Below, one piece after another: positions 32,812 to 41,927 of a DNA stretch of 64,000 nucleotides (within the stretch, counting starts at the first letter, position 1; the number at the start of each line of letters is the position of its first letter). Where the stretch lies: positions 1 through 64,000 of the forward strand of contig PLRX01000154.1 of the NCBI GenBank assembly GCA_003164095.1, written 5' to 3'. The position numbers were made by a program, and so were the translations under genes. Below the pieces are notes generated by a model. The model did not search any database, was not told the DNA's origin, and saw only the letters and a list, made by a program, of their open reading frames with translations. The stretch comes from Acidimicrobiaceae bacterium (GTDB lineage: Bacteria > Actinomycetota > Acidimicrobiia > Acidimicrobiales > RAAP-2).

Positions 32812-34737
32812 ATGCTCCACCTGACCTACCTGATCATCCTGCTGCCACTGGTCGGCTTCGGCATCCTCCTGGCCGCCGGGCGGCGGCTGGGCGACCCCGC
32901 GGCGGGCTGGCTCGCCACGATCGCCGTGGGCGCCTCGTTCGTGGTGTCCGTCGGGGTCTACCTGTCGCTCCTCGGGGTGGACGCGCCGGTCCGCTCGTAC
33001 GGTCAGAACCTGTGGACATGGATCCCGGTGGACCGCCTGCAGGTCCACGCCGGCCTGTACGTCGACCCGCTGTCGATGACGATGGTGCTGTTCATCACCG
33101 GCATCAGCTCCCTCATCCACCTGTACTCGATCGGGTACATGAAGGGCGACAAGGACTTCCCCAAGTTCTTCCTCTACATGAACCTGTTCGTTGCCTCGAT
33201 GCTGATCCTGGTGCTCGGGTCGAACCTGCTGGTCACGTTCGTGGGCTGGGAGGGGGTCGGCACCTGTTCGTACTGGCTCGTCTCGTTCTGGTTCACCCGG
33301 GACTCGGCGGCCAGTGCCGGCAAGAAGGCCTTCGTCTACAACCGCATCGGTGACGTCGGCTTCCTCCTGGCCATCTTCCTCGTGTGGTCGAAGGTCCACA
33401 CGTTCGACTACCAGGCCATCTTCGCCAACATCGACAAGATCGGCTCGGCCAACATCACGGCCATCTGCCTCCTCCTACTCGTGGGCGTGATGGGCAAGTC
33501 GGCGCAGATCCCGCTGTTCCCGTGGCTGGCCGACGCCATGGAGGGCCCGACCCCGGTGTCCGCGCTCATCCACGCCGCCACCATGGTCACGGCCGGCGTG
33601 TACCTGCTGTGCCGGGTCAACCCGCTGCTGCACGCGTCGCCCTCGGCGGAGCTGACGATCGCCATCGTCGGCGCCGCCACCGCCTTCGTGGCCGCCACCA
33701 TCGCCTGTGCCCAGCAGGACATCAAGAAGGTGCTGGCCTACTCGACGGTCTCGCAGCTGGGCTACATGTTCTTGGCCATCGGGTGCGGCGCCTACACGGC
33801 GGCCATCTTCCTGATGGTGGCCCACGCCTTCTTCAAGGGCCTGCTCTTCCTCGGCGCCGGCTCGGTCATCCACGGCCTGCACGACGAGCAGGACCTGAAG
33901 CGCATGGGCAACCTACGGGCCTACCTGCCCATCACCTTCATCACCTTCGCCATCGGCTGGCTCTGCATCGCCGCCGTGCCGCCGCTCTCAGGCTTCTGGG
34001 CCAAGGGGGACATCCTGGACAACACCTGGGCGGCCCACCCGGCACTGTGGGCGGTCGGCATCGTGACCGCCGCCCTGACCGCGTACTACATGAGCCGACT
34101 GACCGGCCTCGCCTTCTTCGGCAAGGACCGCTGGGCGGGGGCCGACGGCGGCCCGACGCCGGACGCGGCGTACGCCCACCACGCCGACGGTCACTCGTCG
34201 GAGCCGCACGAGTCGCCGTGGATCATGACGGTGCCGCTGTGGATCCTCTCGTTCTTCGCCGCGGTGGCCGGCGTGATGGCCATCTCGGGCAGCCGGTTCT
34301 CGCTGGCCAACTGGGTCGATCCGGTGTTCGGCGCGAACCTGTTCCACAACAACCTGTCGTCGTCCGCGCTGTGGGTCCTGGCCGTCGTCGACGGCGTCGT
34401 CGCCGTCCTCTTCGTCCTCATCGGCCTGCGCCTCTGGTCGACCAGGTCGGAGCGCCCCGCCCTCGAGGCGTCGTTCCTGCGGGGAGCCTGGTACATCAAC
34501 GAGCTCTACGACACCGTGTTCGGCCGTCCGAGCGAGCGCCTGGCCGCCTTCTGCGCCGACGTGGTCGACCCCAAGATCATCGACGGCGCCGTCAACGGAG
34601 TGGCCGGGGCGTTCCGCGGCTCCGGCTCGCTGCTGCGCCGCACCCAGACCGGCTATGTCCGCAACTACCTGGTCGGCATCATGTTCGGTGCCGTGGTGAT
34701 CCTCGGGTTCATGCTGACGAGGATGTGGTGGGGCTGA
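32812..34737 (+). CDS. nuoL: NADH-quinone oxidoreductase subunit L
   Basis: The 641-residue antiporter-like subunit has the quinone/Mrp signature E-G-P-T-P-V-S-A-L-I-H-A-A-T-M-V near residue 245, G-W-E-G-V-G-T-C-S-Y-W-L with the key Glu, and the lysine-containing helices V-G-V-M-G-K-S-A-Q-I and Q-D-I-K-K-V-L-A-Y-S-T-V-S-Q. The C-terminal part forms the lateral helix. It pumps protons at the distal end of the membrane arm. Confidence 0.97.
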   Translation: MLHLTYLIILLPLVGFGILLAAGRRLGDPAAGWLATIAVGASFVVSVGVYLSLLGVDAPVRSYGQNLWTWIPVDRLQVHAGLYVDPLSMTMVLFITGISSLIHLYSIGYMKGDKDFPKFFLYMNLFVASMLILVLGSNLLVTFVGWEGVGTCSYWLVSFWFTRDSAASAGKKAFVYNRIGDVGFLLAIFLVWSKVHTFDYQAIFANIDKIGSANITAICLLLLVGVMGKSAQIPLFPWLADAMEGPTPVSALIHAATMVTAGVYLLCRVNPLLHASPSAELTIAIVGAATAFVAATIACAQQDIKKVLAYSTVSQLGYMFLAIGCGAYTAAIFLMVAHAFFKGLLFLGAGSVIHGLHDEQDLKRMGNLRAYLPITFITFAIGWLCIAAVPPLSGFWAKGDILDNTWAAHPALWAVGIVTAALTAYYMSRLTGLAFFGKDRWAGADGGPTPDAAYAHHADGHSSEPHESPWIMTVPLWILSFFAAVAGVMAISGSRFSLANWVDPVFGANLFHNNLSSSALWVLAVVDGVVAVLFVLIGLRLWSTRSERPALEASFLRGAWYINELYDTVFGRPSERLAAFCADVVDPKIIDGAVNGVAGAFRGSGSLLRRTQTGYVRNYLVGIMFGAVVILGFMLTRMWWG

Positions 34738-36368
34738 TGACCGCAGTGACGTTCCCCTACCTGACCTCCCTGGTGCTGGTGCCCGCGGTGGGCGCCGCCG
34801 TGGTGGCGATCGTGCCGAAGAAGGCCGTGGCCACCTGGTTCCACGAGGCGCTCGGCATCGTCGTGACCGTCGTCACCCTGGCCGTGGCCGCAGCCGTCCT
34901 GGTCGTCTTCAAGTCCGGCGTCGGCAGCTACCAGATGGTGAGCGACCACAACTGGGCCACCGGGCTCGGCATCCACTGGTCTCTCGGGATCGACGGCATC
35001 TCGCTCTTCCTGGTGGTGCTGACGGCCGTGCTCTTCCCCCTCACCATGCTGGGGGCCCGGGCCCGGCGCGACACCCGGTCGTTCGTGGCCTGGGTGCTGC
35101 TGCTCGAGTCGGCGTGCATGGGGAGCTTCGTCTCCCTCGACCTGATCCTCTTCTTCCTGTTCTTCGAGCTGACCCTGGTGCCCTCGTACTTCCTCATCGG
35201 CGGGTGGGGCTTCGCCCGCCGGGGGTACGCGGCGATCAAGTTCTTCGTGTACACGTTCGCCGGCTCGGCCTTCCTCCTGGTGGGCATCGTGGCGATCGCG
35301 TTCATCCACCAGTCCCAGACCGGTGTGCTGACCTTCGAGTTGCCGGCGCTCATGCACACGCACCTGTCGGGCACCGAGGGCGTGCTGCTGTTCTGTGCCT
35401 TCACCGCCGCTTTCGCCGTGAAGGCCCCGATCTTCCCGTTCCACACGTGGTCGCCCGACGCGTACTCCGAGGCCCCGACAGCCGGCGCCATCCTGTTGGT
35501 GGCGATCATGGCCAAGCTCGGCACCTACGGGATCATCCGCTTCGACCTCAACCTGTTCCCCCAGGCGAGTCGGACCCTGGCCCCGATCCTGCTCACCCTG
35601 GCGACCATCGGGATCGTCTACGGCGCCCTGGTGGCGTGCGCCCAGCGCGACCTCAAGCGCCTGCTGGCCTACTCGTCGCTCGCCCAGATCGGCTTCATCG
35701 CTCTCGGCACCTTCGCCCTCAACAGCCAGGGGCTGAGCGGCGGCGTGCTGCAGATGGTCAACCACGGCCTCGTCATCGCCACGCTGTTCATCCTGGTGGG
35801 CTGGATCTACGAGCGCCGCCGGACCTGGCAGATCGGCTCGCTCAAGGGCCTCCAATCGCCCGCCCCGGTGCTGGCCGGCGTGTTCACCCTGGCCATGATG
35901 GCCTCGATCGGCGTGCCCGGCCTCAACGGCTTCGTCGGTGAGTTCCTGATCCTCATCGGCACGTTCGTGGCCCACCGCTGGTGGGCGGTCGTCGCCACTG
36001 CCGGCGTGGTGATCGCCGCCGTCTACCTGCTCTGGGGCTACCAGCAGGTCTTCCACGGCGAGCCGACCGAGGAGGACGCGGCGACCGCCGACCTCACGAT
36101 CAACCAGCGCCTCATCGTCGCCCCGCTCATCGTCCTCATCGTCTTGCTCGGCGTGTTCCCGAAGCCGGTGCTCGACCGCATCACCCCGTCGGTCAACCGC
36201 CTGGTCATCCACGTGGACCAGGTGACCAACACCCCGGTCCCGGCCGACCTGCGGCCTGCGGTCGCGGCCAAGGCACCGTGCTCGCTCAACGGCGTGCACG
36301 TGTCCTGTTCGGTCCTCGCATCGGTGTCGCCGGGGGCGCCGACGGCGTTGAAGGGGGCCTCGAAGTGA
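34737..36368 (+). CDS. nuoM: NADH-quinone oxidoreductase subunit M
   Basis: The 543-residue antiporter-like subunit contains F-F-E-L-T-L-V-P-S-Y-F-L-I-G-G-W-G, P-F-H-T-W-S-P-D-A-Y-S-E-A-P-T-A-G and Q-R-D-L-K-R-L-L-A-Y-S-S-L-A-Q. The C-terminal 45 residues after the last helix are an unusual soluble tail with two cysteines (C-S-L-N-G-V-H-V-S-C), likely outside the cell and able to form a disulfide. ATG overlaps the nuoL stop by one base. Confidence 0.96.
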   Translation: MTAVTFPYLTSLVLVPAVGAAVVAIVPKKAVATWFHEALGIVVTVVTLAVAAAVLVVFKSGVGSYQMVSDHNWATGLGIHWSLGIDGISLFLVVLTAVLFPLTMLGARARRDTRSFVAWVLLLESACMGSFVSLDLILFFLFFELTLVPSYFLIGGWGFARRGYAAIKFFVYTFAGSAFLLVGIVAIAFIHQSQTGVLTFELPALMHTHLSGTEGVLLFCAFTAAFAVKAPIFPFHTWSPDAYSEAPTAGAILLVAIMAKLGTYGIIRFDLNLFPQASRTLAPILLTLATIGIVYGALVACAQRDLKRLLAYSSLAQIGFIALGTFALNSQGLSGGVLQMVNHGLVIATLFILVGWIYERRRTWQIGSLKGLQSPAPVLAGVFTLAMMASIGVPGLNGFVGEFLILIGTFVAHRWWAVVATAGVVIAAVYLLWGYQQVFHGEPTEEDAATADLTINQRLIVAPLIVLIVLLGVFPKPVLDRITPSVNRLVIHVDQVTNTPVPADLRPAVAAKAPCSLNGVHVSCSVLASVSPGAPTALKGASK

Positions 36369-38014
36369 CCACCCTCCTCGCCACGGCGGCGGCACCGACG
36401 ATCCACGTGCCCCACGTCGACTACCTGAGCATCCTTCCCATGCTGATCATGCTGGGTGGGGCGCTCCTGCTGATGCTCGTGTCGTCGCTGTTCAAGCGGA
36501 TCATGGACGTGCGGGCCGGCACCGTGGCCGCCGTCGTGGTGTCGCTGGCTGCCCTCGTCGCCGCCCTGGTGCAGTGGGACCACGTGGCCACCCACGGCCC
36601 GTCGGTCACCATCGCCGGGGCCATCGCCTACGACGGCTTCGACGTCTTCATCCAGGTGACCGTGTCGATCGCCATGCTGCTGACCGCGCTGGTCGGCGAC
36701 GGCTACCTGCGGCGCGAAGGCATCGAGGGCCCGGAGTACCTCGTCCTCGCCATGGTCTCGGCTTCCGGGGCGATGATGATGGGCGCGGCCAACGACCTGA
36801 TCGTGGTGTTCCTGGGCCTCGAGATCCTGTCGATCGCGCTCTACGTGCTGGCGGCCTTCAACCACAAGCGGGCCGAGTCGGGTGAGGCGGCGCTCAAGTA
36901 CTTCGTGCTCGGCGGGTTCTCGTCGGCCGTCTTCCTCTACGGCATCGCCCTCACCTACGGCGCCACCGGCACGACCAACCTGGTGCAGATCGCCAACTAC
37001 CTGTCGCGCAACATCATCGTCCACAACGGTGTGCTGCTCGGGGGCCTCGCCCTCCTGCTGGTGGGCTTCGGCTTCAAGGTCGCAGCGGTGCCGTTCCACA
37101 TGTGGTCGCCCGACGTCTACGAGGGCTCGCCCTCGCCGGTCGCCGGCTTCATGGCGGCCGTGGCCAAGGCCGGTGCCTTTGCCGCACTGCTGCGGATCTT
37201 CGTGACGTCGTTCCCGACCGTTCGGGTCGACTGGCAGCCGGTCGTGTGGATCCTGGCCCTGCTCAGCCTGGTGCTCGGCGCCGTGGTGGCGCTGAACCAG
37301 CGGGACGTGAAGCGCATGATGGCGTACTCGTCCATCAATCACGTCGGCTTCATCCTGCTCGGCGTGGAGGCGTGCACGGCCCGCGGCGTGTCGGCCTCGC
37401 TGTACTACCTGTTCACCTACATGTTCCTGGTCATCGGTTCCTTCGCCGTCATCAGCGTGGTGGCCGGCCCGGGCGACACCCGTTCACAGCTGACCGACTA
37501 CCGGGGCCTAGCCAAGCGCCAGCCGCTCCTGGCCCTGGCCTTCGTGGTGCTCCTGCTCGGCCAGGCCGGCGCACCGTTCACCACCGGGTTCCTGGCGAAG
37601 CTGGGCGTCATCGAGGCGTCCGTGTCCGTCCAGGGCTACGGCCTCGCAACGGTGGCCATGGCGTCGGCTGCGGTGGCCGCCTTCTTCTACCTGCGCCTGG
37701 CCGCGACCATGTTCTCGCCGGTCGGGGCGTCGGGCGATCCGCTCGATGGCAACCTGCCCGACACGGCACCCACGGCGGACGGTACGACGCCGGCCGCCAC
37801 CGACCGCGCCGACGGCAGCCAGCCGGTGGTCGGCCTCCAGGTGCTGACCGATGCCGCACCGTCGGCCGAGGTCGAGGCACGCGGTCCGGTGCCCGTGCCG
37901 CCGCTGACGGCGGTGGCGGTGGGGACGTGCGTGGCGTTCAGCGTGGTGTTCGGCATCATTCCCGGGCCGGTCATCGACTTCGCCCACCAGGCCACACTGC
38001 TGCTGCTGCGTTGA
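36365..38014 (+). CDS. nuoN: NADH-quinone oxidoreductase subunit N
   Basis: The 549-residue antiporter-like subunit carries L-G-L-E-I-L-S-I-A-L-Y-V-L, P-F-H-M-W-S-P-D-V-Y-E-G-S-P-S-P-V-A-G and Q-R-D-V-K-R-M-M-A-Y-S-S-I-N-H. Between the last two helices is a hydrophilic insert of about 60 residues rich in Asp, Thr and Pro. GTG start overlaps nuoM. Last gene of the operon. Confidence 0.96.
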   Translation: MTTLLATAAAPTIHVPHVDYLSILPMLIMLGGALLLMLVSSLFKRIMDVRAGTVAAVVVSLAALVAALVQWDHVATHGPSVTIAGAIAYDGFDVFIQVTVSIAMLLTALVGDGYLRREGIEGPEYLVLAMVSASGAMMMGAANDLIVVFLGLEILSIALYVLAAFNHKRAESGEAALKYFVLGGFSSAVFLYGIALTYGATGTTNLVQIANYLSRNIIVHNGVLLGGLALLLVGFGFKVAAVPFHMWSPDVYEGSPSPVAGFMAAVAKAGAFAALLRIFVTSFPTVRVDWQPVVWILALLSLVLGAVVALNQRDVKRMMAYSSINHVGFILLGVEACTARGVSASLYYLFTYMFLVIGSFAVISVVAGPGDTRSQLTDYRGLAKRQPLLALAFVVLLLGQAGAPFTTGFLAKLGVIEASVSVQGYGLATVAMASAAVAAFFYLRLAATMFSPVGASGDPLDGNLPDTAPTADGTTPAATDRADGSQPVVGLQVLTDAAPSAEVEARGPVPVPPLTAVAVGTCVAFSVVFGIIPGPVIDFAHQATLLLLR

Positions 38015-38076
38015 CCGCGCCGCCGGGGCCGCACGGCCTGGACGGCGTGATCCCGCAGGAGGCCCGGCCGCAGCGG

Positions 38077-38082
38077 TACTGT
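38077..38082 (+). promoter_or_regulatory. -10 box TACTGT upstream of the LapA-like gene
   Basis: TACTGT lies 34 bases before ATG at 38117, with GGAGG in the leader. Confidence 0.4.
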
Positions 38083-38116
38083 CGACCACGGCGGCCAACA
38101 CTCGGAGGATGACGGC

Positions 38117-38380
38117 ATGGCACAGGCACCAGACCGACCCGAGGGAACGTCCGCCGCAAAGCGGGACGTCCGGGAGATCGCCCGTCTGGTCATCGGGGCG
38201 GCCGGGTTGGTGCTTCTGATCGCCTTCGTCGTCGGGAATTCGAACGACGTCAGGGTCAACTACATCTTCGGCCACGCCACCACGAGCCTGATCTGGGTGA
38301 TCCTCGTGGCGGCCCTGCTGGGCGTGCTGGTCGACCGGTTGATCATCGCAATCGGCAAGCGACGCAAGAAGCAGCGCTAG
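38117..38380 (+). CDS. small LapA-like (DUF1049) membrane protein
   Basis: The 87-residue protein has two transmembrane helices (about residues 25-42 and 55-78) separated by N-S-N-D-V-R-V-N-Y-I-F-G, which is the LipopolysaccharideAssemblyA/DUF1049 pattern of V-x-F or V-x-Y in the loop, and a basic R-R-K-K-Q tail. LapA helps control LPS synthesis in E. coli, but an LPS-free actinobacterium must use the fold otherwise; role unknown. ATG at 38117 follows GGAGG. Confidence 0.8.
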   Translation: MAQAPDRPEGTSAAKRDVREIARLVIGAAGLVLLIAFVVGNSNDVRVNYIFGHATTSLIWVILVAALLGVLVDRLIIAIGKRRKKQR

Positions 38381-38454
38381 CCCGTCCGGCTACCAGGCAG
38401 GGCCTGAGCCCGAACCAGTCGTCGTCGACCGGGGCCGGGTGGAATGATGGGCCC

Positions 38455-39846
38455 ATGAGCATGGAGACTCCCGAGGAACGAGCAGCCCACGGACGCAAGG
38501 CGCGCGAGCTCGTACCCCGCTCGAAGCACGGTGACTGGGTCCCGCCGGCCGACCGTACCGACCCGCTCGAGATCCTGGCCCTCCAGGCCACGACCCGGGT
38601 CCCCGACCTGGTGCCCATCCGCTACGGGCGTATGGCCGCGTCGCCGTTCGCCTTCTTCCGGGGTGCGGCCGCCGTCATGGCCGCCGATCTGGCCCACGAG
38701 GTCCACTCCCACCTCGACGTCCAGCTCTGCGGTGACGCCCACCTGGTGAACTTCGGCGGCTTCGCCACGCCGGAACGGGACATGATCTTCGACGTCAACG
38801 ACTTCGACGAGACGCTGCCAGGGCCGTTCGAGTGGGACCTGAAGCGCCTGGCCGCCAGCATCGAGGTGGCCGCCCGCAGCCGGGGTTTCGACGACGCCCT
38901 GCGCACGAAGCTGGTGGGCCTGTCGTCGAGGGGCTACCGCGAGGCGATCCGGGACTTCGGTGGCATGCGCCAGCTCGACGTCTGGTACCTGCGGCTCGAT
39001 GCCGCCACCCTGCTGGACCGGTGGGGGACGGAGGCCGGCCAGACCGTCATCGAGGGGTTCCAGAAGCGGGTGGAGAAGGCCCACACCAAGGACCACCTGA
39101 AGGCCGTGGCCCGCCTGACCGAGGAGCGGGACGGCAAGCTGCACTTCCGTGCCGACCCGCCCCTGCTCACCCCCATCGACGACCTTGTCGAGGCCGGCCA
39201 CGAGGCCGAGACCATCGACAGCCTCGTGGCCGCCCTCGATGGCTACCGCGTCACGCTGACCGGGGACCGCCAGCAGCTACTCAGTCGCTACAGGTTCACC
39301 GACCTGGCACGCAAGGTCGTCGGCGTCGGCTCGGTCGGGACCCGCTGCTGGGTGGCCCTCTTCATCGGCCGCGACGAGGGGGACCCGCTGGTGCTCCAGA
39401 TCAAGGAGGCCGAGCACTCGGTGGCCGAGCCGTTCCTCCAGTCGAGCGAGTTCGCCAACATGGGCGAGCGGGTGGTCGAGGGCCAGCGCCTCGTCCAGAG
39501 CGCCAGCGACATCTTCCTCGGCTGGGACACCCTGCGCGGCATCGACGGGGTCACCCGCGACTTCTACTTCCGCCAGATGTGGGACTGGAAGCTGTCCCCC
39601 GACATCGACACCATGACGCCGGCCACCTTCGAGGTCTACGCCCAGATGTGCGGCTGGGTGCTGGCCCTCGGCCACGCCCGCTCGGGCGACGCCGTCGCCG
39701 TCGGTTCCTACCTCGGCGCCGGCACCCGGTTCGACGAGGCCATGTGTCGGTTCGCGTCGGCCTACGCCGACCAGAACGAGCTCGACCACCAGGCCCTCAA
39801 GTTCGCCATCGCCACCAACAAGATCCACGCCATCAGCGACGTCTAA
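38455..39846 (+). CDS. DUF2252 family protein
   Basis: The 463-residue protein is a DUF2252 member: the N-terminal R-x-R-M-A-x-S-P-F-A-F-x-R-G-A-A near residue 60, G-D-A-H-L-V-N-F-G, and D-V-N-D-F-D-E-T-L-P-G-P-F-E-W-D-L-K-R-L-A-A are the core of the family. These resemble the catalytic D-x-H-x-x-N and later Asp of kinase-like (APH-type) folds, so a phosphotransferase is possible but unproven. Cytoplasmic, no signal peptide. A second in-frame ATG lies two codons downstream. The promoter is unclear; an AATGAT run at 38443-38448 lies six bases before the start. Confidence 0.85.
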   Translation: MSMETPEERAAHGRKARELVPRSKHGDWVPPADRTDPLEILALQATTRVPDLVPIRYGRMAASPFAFFRGAAAVMAADLAHEVHSHLDVQLCGDAHLVNFGGFATPERDMIFDVNDFDETLPGPFEWDLKRLAASIEVAARSRGFDDALRTKLVGLSSRGYREAIRDFGGMRQLDVWYLRLDAATLLDRWGTEAGQTVIEGFQKRVEKAHTKDHLKAVARLTEERDGKLHFRADPPLLTPIDDLVEAGHEAETIDSLVAALDGYRVTLTGDRQQLLSRYRFTDLARKVVGVGSVGTRCWVALFIGRDEGDPLVLQIKEAEHSVAEPFLQSSEFANMGERVVEGQRLVQSASDIFLGWDTLRGIDGVTRDFYFRQMWDWKLSPDIDTMTPATFEVYAQMCGWVLALGHARSGDAVAVGSYLGAGTRFDEAMCRFASAYADQNELDHQALKFAIATNKIHAISDV

Positions 39847-39905
39847 CCAGGTGCCCGGCGCTGTCCGGACACCGAAGGGGCCAGGCGGGAGCGGTGGCGC
39901 GGGAC

Positions 39906-39911
39906 TACTCT
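39906..39911 (+). promoter_or_regulatory. -10 box TACTCT, leaderless start of gadB
   Basis: TACTCT ends seven bases before ATG at 39919. Confidence 0.6.
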
Positions 39912-39918
39912 CCGTTGC

Positions 39919-41319
39919 ATGCCCCTGCACAAGCACGAATCGATCCGCAGCGAGTTCCTGGACTCGGTCTACGCAGGCAAGGACCTGGTCACGACGCTCC
40001 CGTCCCACCTCTTCCCCAAGGACGAGATGCGCAGGGAAGACGCTTTCCAGGCGATCTCGGACGAACTCCTGCTGGACGGCAACGCGCGCCAGAACCTCGC
40101 CACCTTCTGCCAGACCTGGGAGGAGGACGAGGTCCACCAGCTGATGGACCTGTCGATCAACAAGAACATGATCGACAAGGACGAGTACCCCCAGACCGCC
40201 GAGATCGAGCGCCGCTGCGTGCAGATGCTGGCCGACCTGTGGAACGCTCCGGACGAGGGCGGTGCAGTGGGTTGCTCGGCCATCGGTTCCTCGGAGGCCT
40301 GCATGCTGGGCGGCATGGCCGCGCTGTGGCGGTGGCGCGCCAAGCGCAAGGCTGACGGCAAGCCCACCGACTCACCCAACTTCGTCTGCGGCCCCGTCCA
40401 GGTCGTCTGGCACAAGTTCGCCAAGTACTGGGACGTGGAGATCCGGGAGATCCCGATGTCCCCCGGCAGGTACTGCATGGACGCCGAGCAGATGCTCGCC
40501 CAGGTCGACGAGAACACGATCATGGTGGTCCCGACCTTCGGTGTGACCTACACCGGTGTCTACGAGCCGGTTGCCGAGCTGGCGGCAGCCCTCGACAAGC
40601 TGGCCGAGGACACCGGCCTCGACATCGACATCCACGTGGACGGTGCGTCGGGCGCCTTCCTCGGGCCGTTCTGCGCCCCCGACCTGGTGTGGGACTTCCG
40701 CATCGAGCGGGTGAAGTCGATCTCGACGTCCGGACACAAGTTCGGGTTGGCGCCCCTCGGTGTCGGCTGGGTGCTGTGGCGGCACGCGGACGACCTGCCC
40801 GACGACCTGATCTTCCACGTCACCTACCTCGGCGGCGACATGCCCGTGTTCCAGATCAACTTCTCGCGTCCGGCAGGACAGATCGTGGCGCAGTACTACA
40901 ACTTCGTGCGCCTGGGCCGTGCGGGGTACAAGGACATCCAGGACTCCTGTTACGAGACGGCCAAGTTCCTCGCCGACGAGATCGTGAAGCTCGGACCGTT
41001 CGAGCTGCTGTGCGACGGGAACCCGCTGACCGGGATCCCGTCCGTGGCCTGGCGGATCATCGAGGGCGAAGACCCCGGCTACACCCTCTACGACGTGGCG
41101 GACCGCCTGCGGGTGAAGGGGTGGCAGGTGCCGGCCTATCCGCTGACCGGGTCGGTGTCGGACATCTCGGTCCAGCGGATCCTGGTTCGCCAGGGTGTGA
41201 GCCGCGACCTGGCGTTCCTGCTGATGAACGACATCAAGGAGTCCATCGCCCACTTCGACAAGCACCCGGTGTCGGTGGCCATGACCCCCGAGGAGTCGGG
41301 CGGCTTCAGCCACCTGTGA
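39919..41319 (+). CDS. gadB: glutamate decarboxylase
   Basis: The 466-residue group II PLP decarboxylase matches GadA/Gad[15 protein letters not shown] near residue 55, [25 protein letters not shown], and the Schiff-base lysine in [10 protein letters not shown]. It turns glutamate into GABA with uptake of one cytosolic proton. The C-terminal F-S-H-L resembles the pH-switch tail (ending in H-T) of E. coli GadB, with one His. No glutamate/GABA antiporter is in the window. It is followed by a strong hairpin and then an ion-transport cluster on the other strand. Confidence 0.95.
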   Translation: MPLHKHESIRSEFLDSVYAGKDLVTTLPSHLFPKDEMRREDAFQAISDELLLDGNARQNLATFCQTWEEDEVHQLMDLSINKNMIDKDEYPQTAEIERRCVQMLADLWNAPDEGGAVGCSAIGSSEACMLGGMAALWRWRAKRKADGKPTDSPNFVCGPVQVVWHKFAKYWDVEIREIPMSPGRYCMDAEQMLAQVDENTIMVVPTFGVTYTGVYEPVAELAAALDKLAEDTGLDIDIHVDGASGAFLGPFCAPDLVWDFRIERVKSISTSGHKFGLAPLGVGWVLWRHADDLPDDLIFHVTYLGGDMPVFQINFSRPAGQIVAQYYNFVRLGRAGYKDIQDSCYETAKFLADEIVKLGPFELLCDGNPLTGIPSVAWRIIEGEDPGYTLYDVADRLRVKGWQVPAYPLTGSVSDISVQRILVRQGVSRDLAFLLMNDIKESIAHFDKHPVSVAMTPEESGGFSHL

Positions 41320-41340
41320 GCGGAGGTCGGTGACGGACGC

Positions 41341-41371
41341 GACGAACGGGCCCGTGGAGGGCCCGTTCGTC
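41341..41371 (+). terminator. strong 13-base hairpin after gadB
   Basis: GACGAACGGGCCC (41341-41353) and its exact reverse complement (41359-41371) flank a five-base loop. It lies between convergent genes and can act on both strands, although no T tract follows. Confidence 0.75.
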
Positions 41372-41385
41372 CGCGATGTGGTCGT

Positions 41386-41407
41386 CGTCCGGGACATTCC
41401 CCGGACG
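41386..41407 (-). terminator. second hairpin between gadB and the SHOCT gene
   Basis: CGTCCGGG (41386-41393) and CCCGGACG (41400-41407) form a perfect eight-base stem with a six-base loop, just after the stop of the minus-strand SHOCT gene. Confidence 0.65.
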
Positions 41408-41414
41408 GCATGGG

Positions 41415-41807
41415 TCAGCTGAGGAGCTTGGCCTTCTGGGCCTCGAACTCGGCGTCGGTGATGGCACCGCTCTGCTTCAGGTCGGCCAGCTTGGACAGCT
41501 GGTCGACGTTGCTGGCGCCACCGGCGGTCTGCTTGACGTAGCTGTCGAACGCCTCCTGCTGCTGCTTGGCCGCCTGCTCGGCGCGCTCGTGCATCTTGCC
41601 GCCGCGGGCGATGAGGTACACGAGGATGCCGAGGAACGGCAGGATGATGACGAACAGCACCCAGAGTGCCTTCACGCCACCACTCATGTCATGGCTGCGG
41701 AAGATGTCGCCGAAGATGATGACGAGCAGCCAGAACCAGATGAGGAAGACGAAGATGCCGAGCATGGTGCCGAACAGGTCGGCTAGGGGATAGGTGTACG
41801 CAAGCAT
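41415..41807 (-). CDS. PLDc_N/SHOCT small membrane protein, copy 1
   Basis: The 130-residue protein has two transmembrane helices (about residues 9-32 and 45-66), the PLDc_N-like motif S-G-G-V-K-A-L-W-V-L-F-V-I-I-L-P-F-L-G, then a cytoplasmic helix and a C-terminal SHOCT motif (L-S-K-L-A-D-L-K-Q-S-G-A-I-T-D-A-E-F-E-A-Q-K spread over residues about 105-126). SHOCT domains are oligomerisation motifs. ATG at 41807 is preferred to an upstream in-frame ATG because AAGGAGA precedes it. A close paralogue is at 44809-45201. Function unknown; it may organise or regulate the transporters it flanks. Confidence 0.8.
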   Translation of the reverse strand: MLAYTYPLADLFGTMLGIFVFLIWFWLLVIIFGDIFRSHDMSGGVKALWVLFVIILPFLGILVYLIARGGKMHERAEQAAKQQQEAFDSYVKQTAGGASNVDQLSKLADLKQSGAITDAEFEAQKAKLLS

Positions 41808-41842
41808 GAGAGGTTCTCCTTGGAGGTTGTTGATCACCTGAC

Positions 41843-41848
41843 AACATA
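41843..41848 (-). promoter_or_regulatory. -10 box TATGTT upstream of SHOCT copy 1
   Basis: TATGTT reads from 41848 to 41843 in an unusually AT-rich patch, giving a short leader with the AAGGAGA site. Confidence 0.45.
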
Positions 41849-41927
41849 ATGCAGCGGCGCTGGATGACCGGGTGACCGGCAGCTGGACACTCGTTCCCCG
41901 CCAGGCGCACCGGGTGGTGCGGACACC

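Noticed and set aside
34665-36395. Long minus-strand open frame (576 codons) across nuoM
   Set aside because: An antisense shadow of nuoM with His/Asp/Gln/Arg-rich low-complexity translation and no promoter or recognisable fold.
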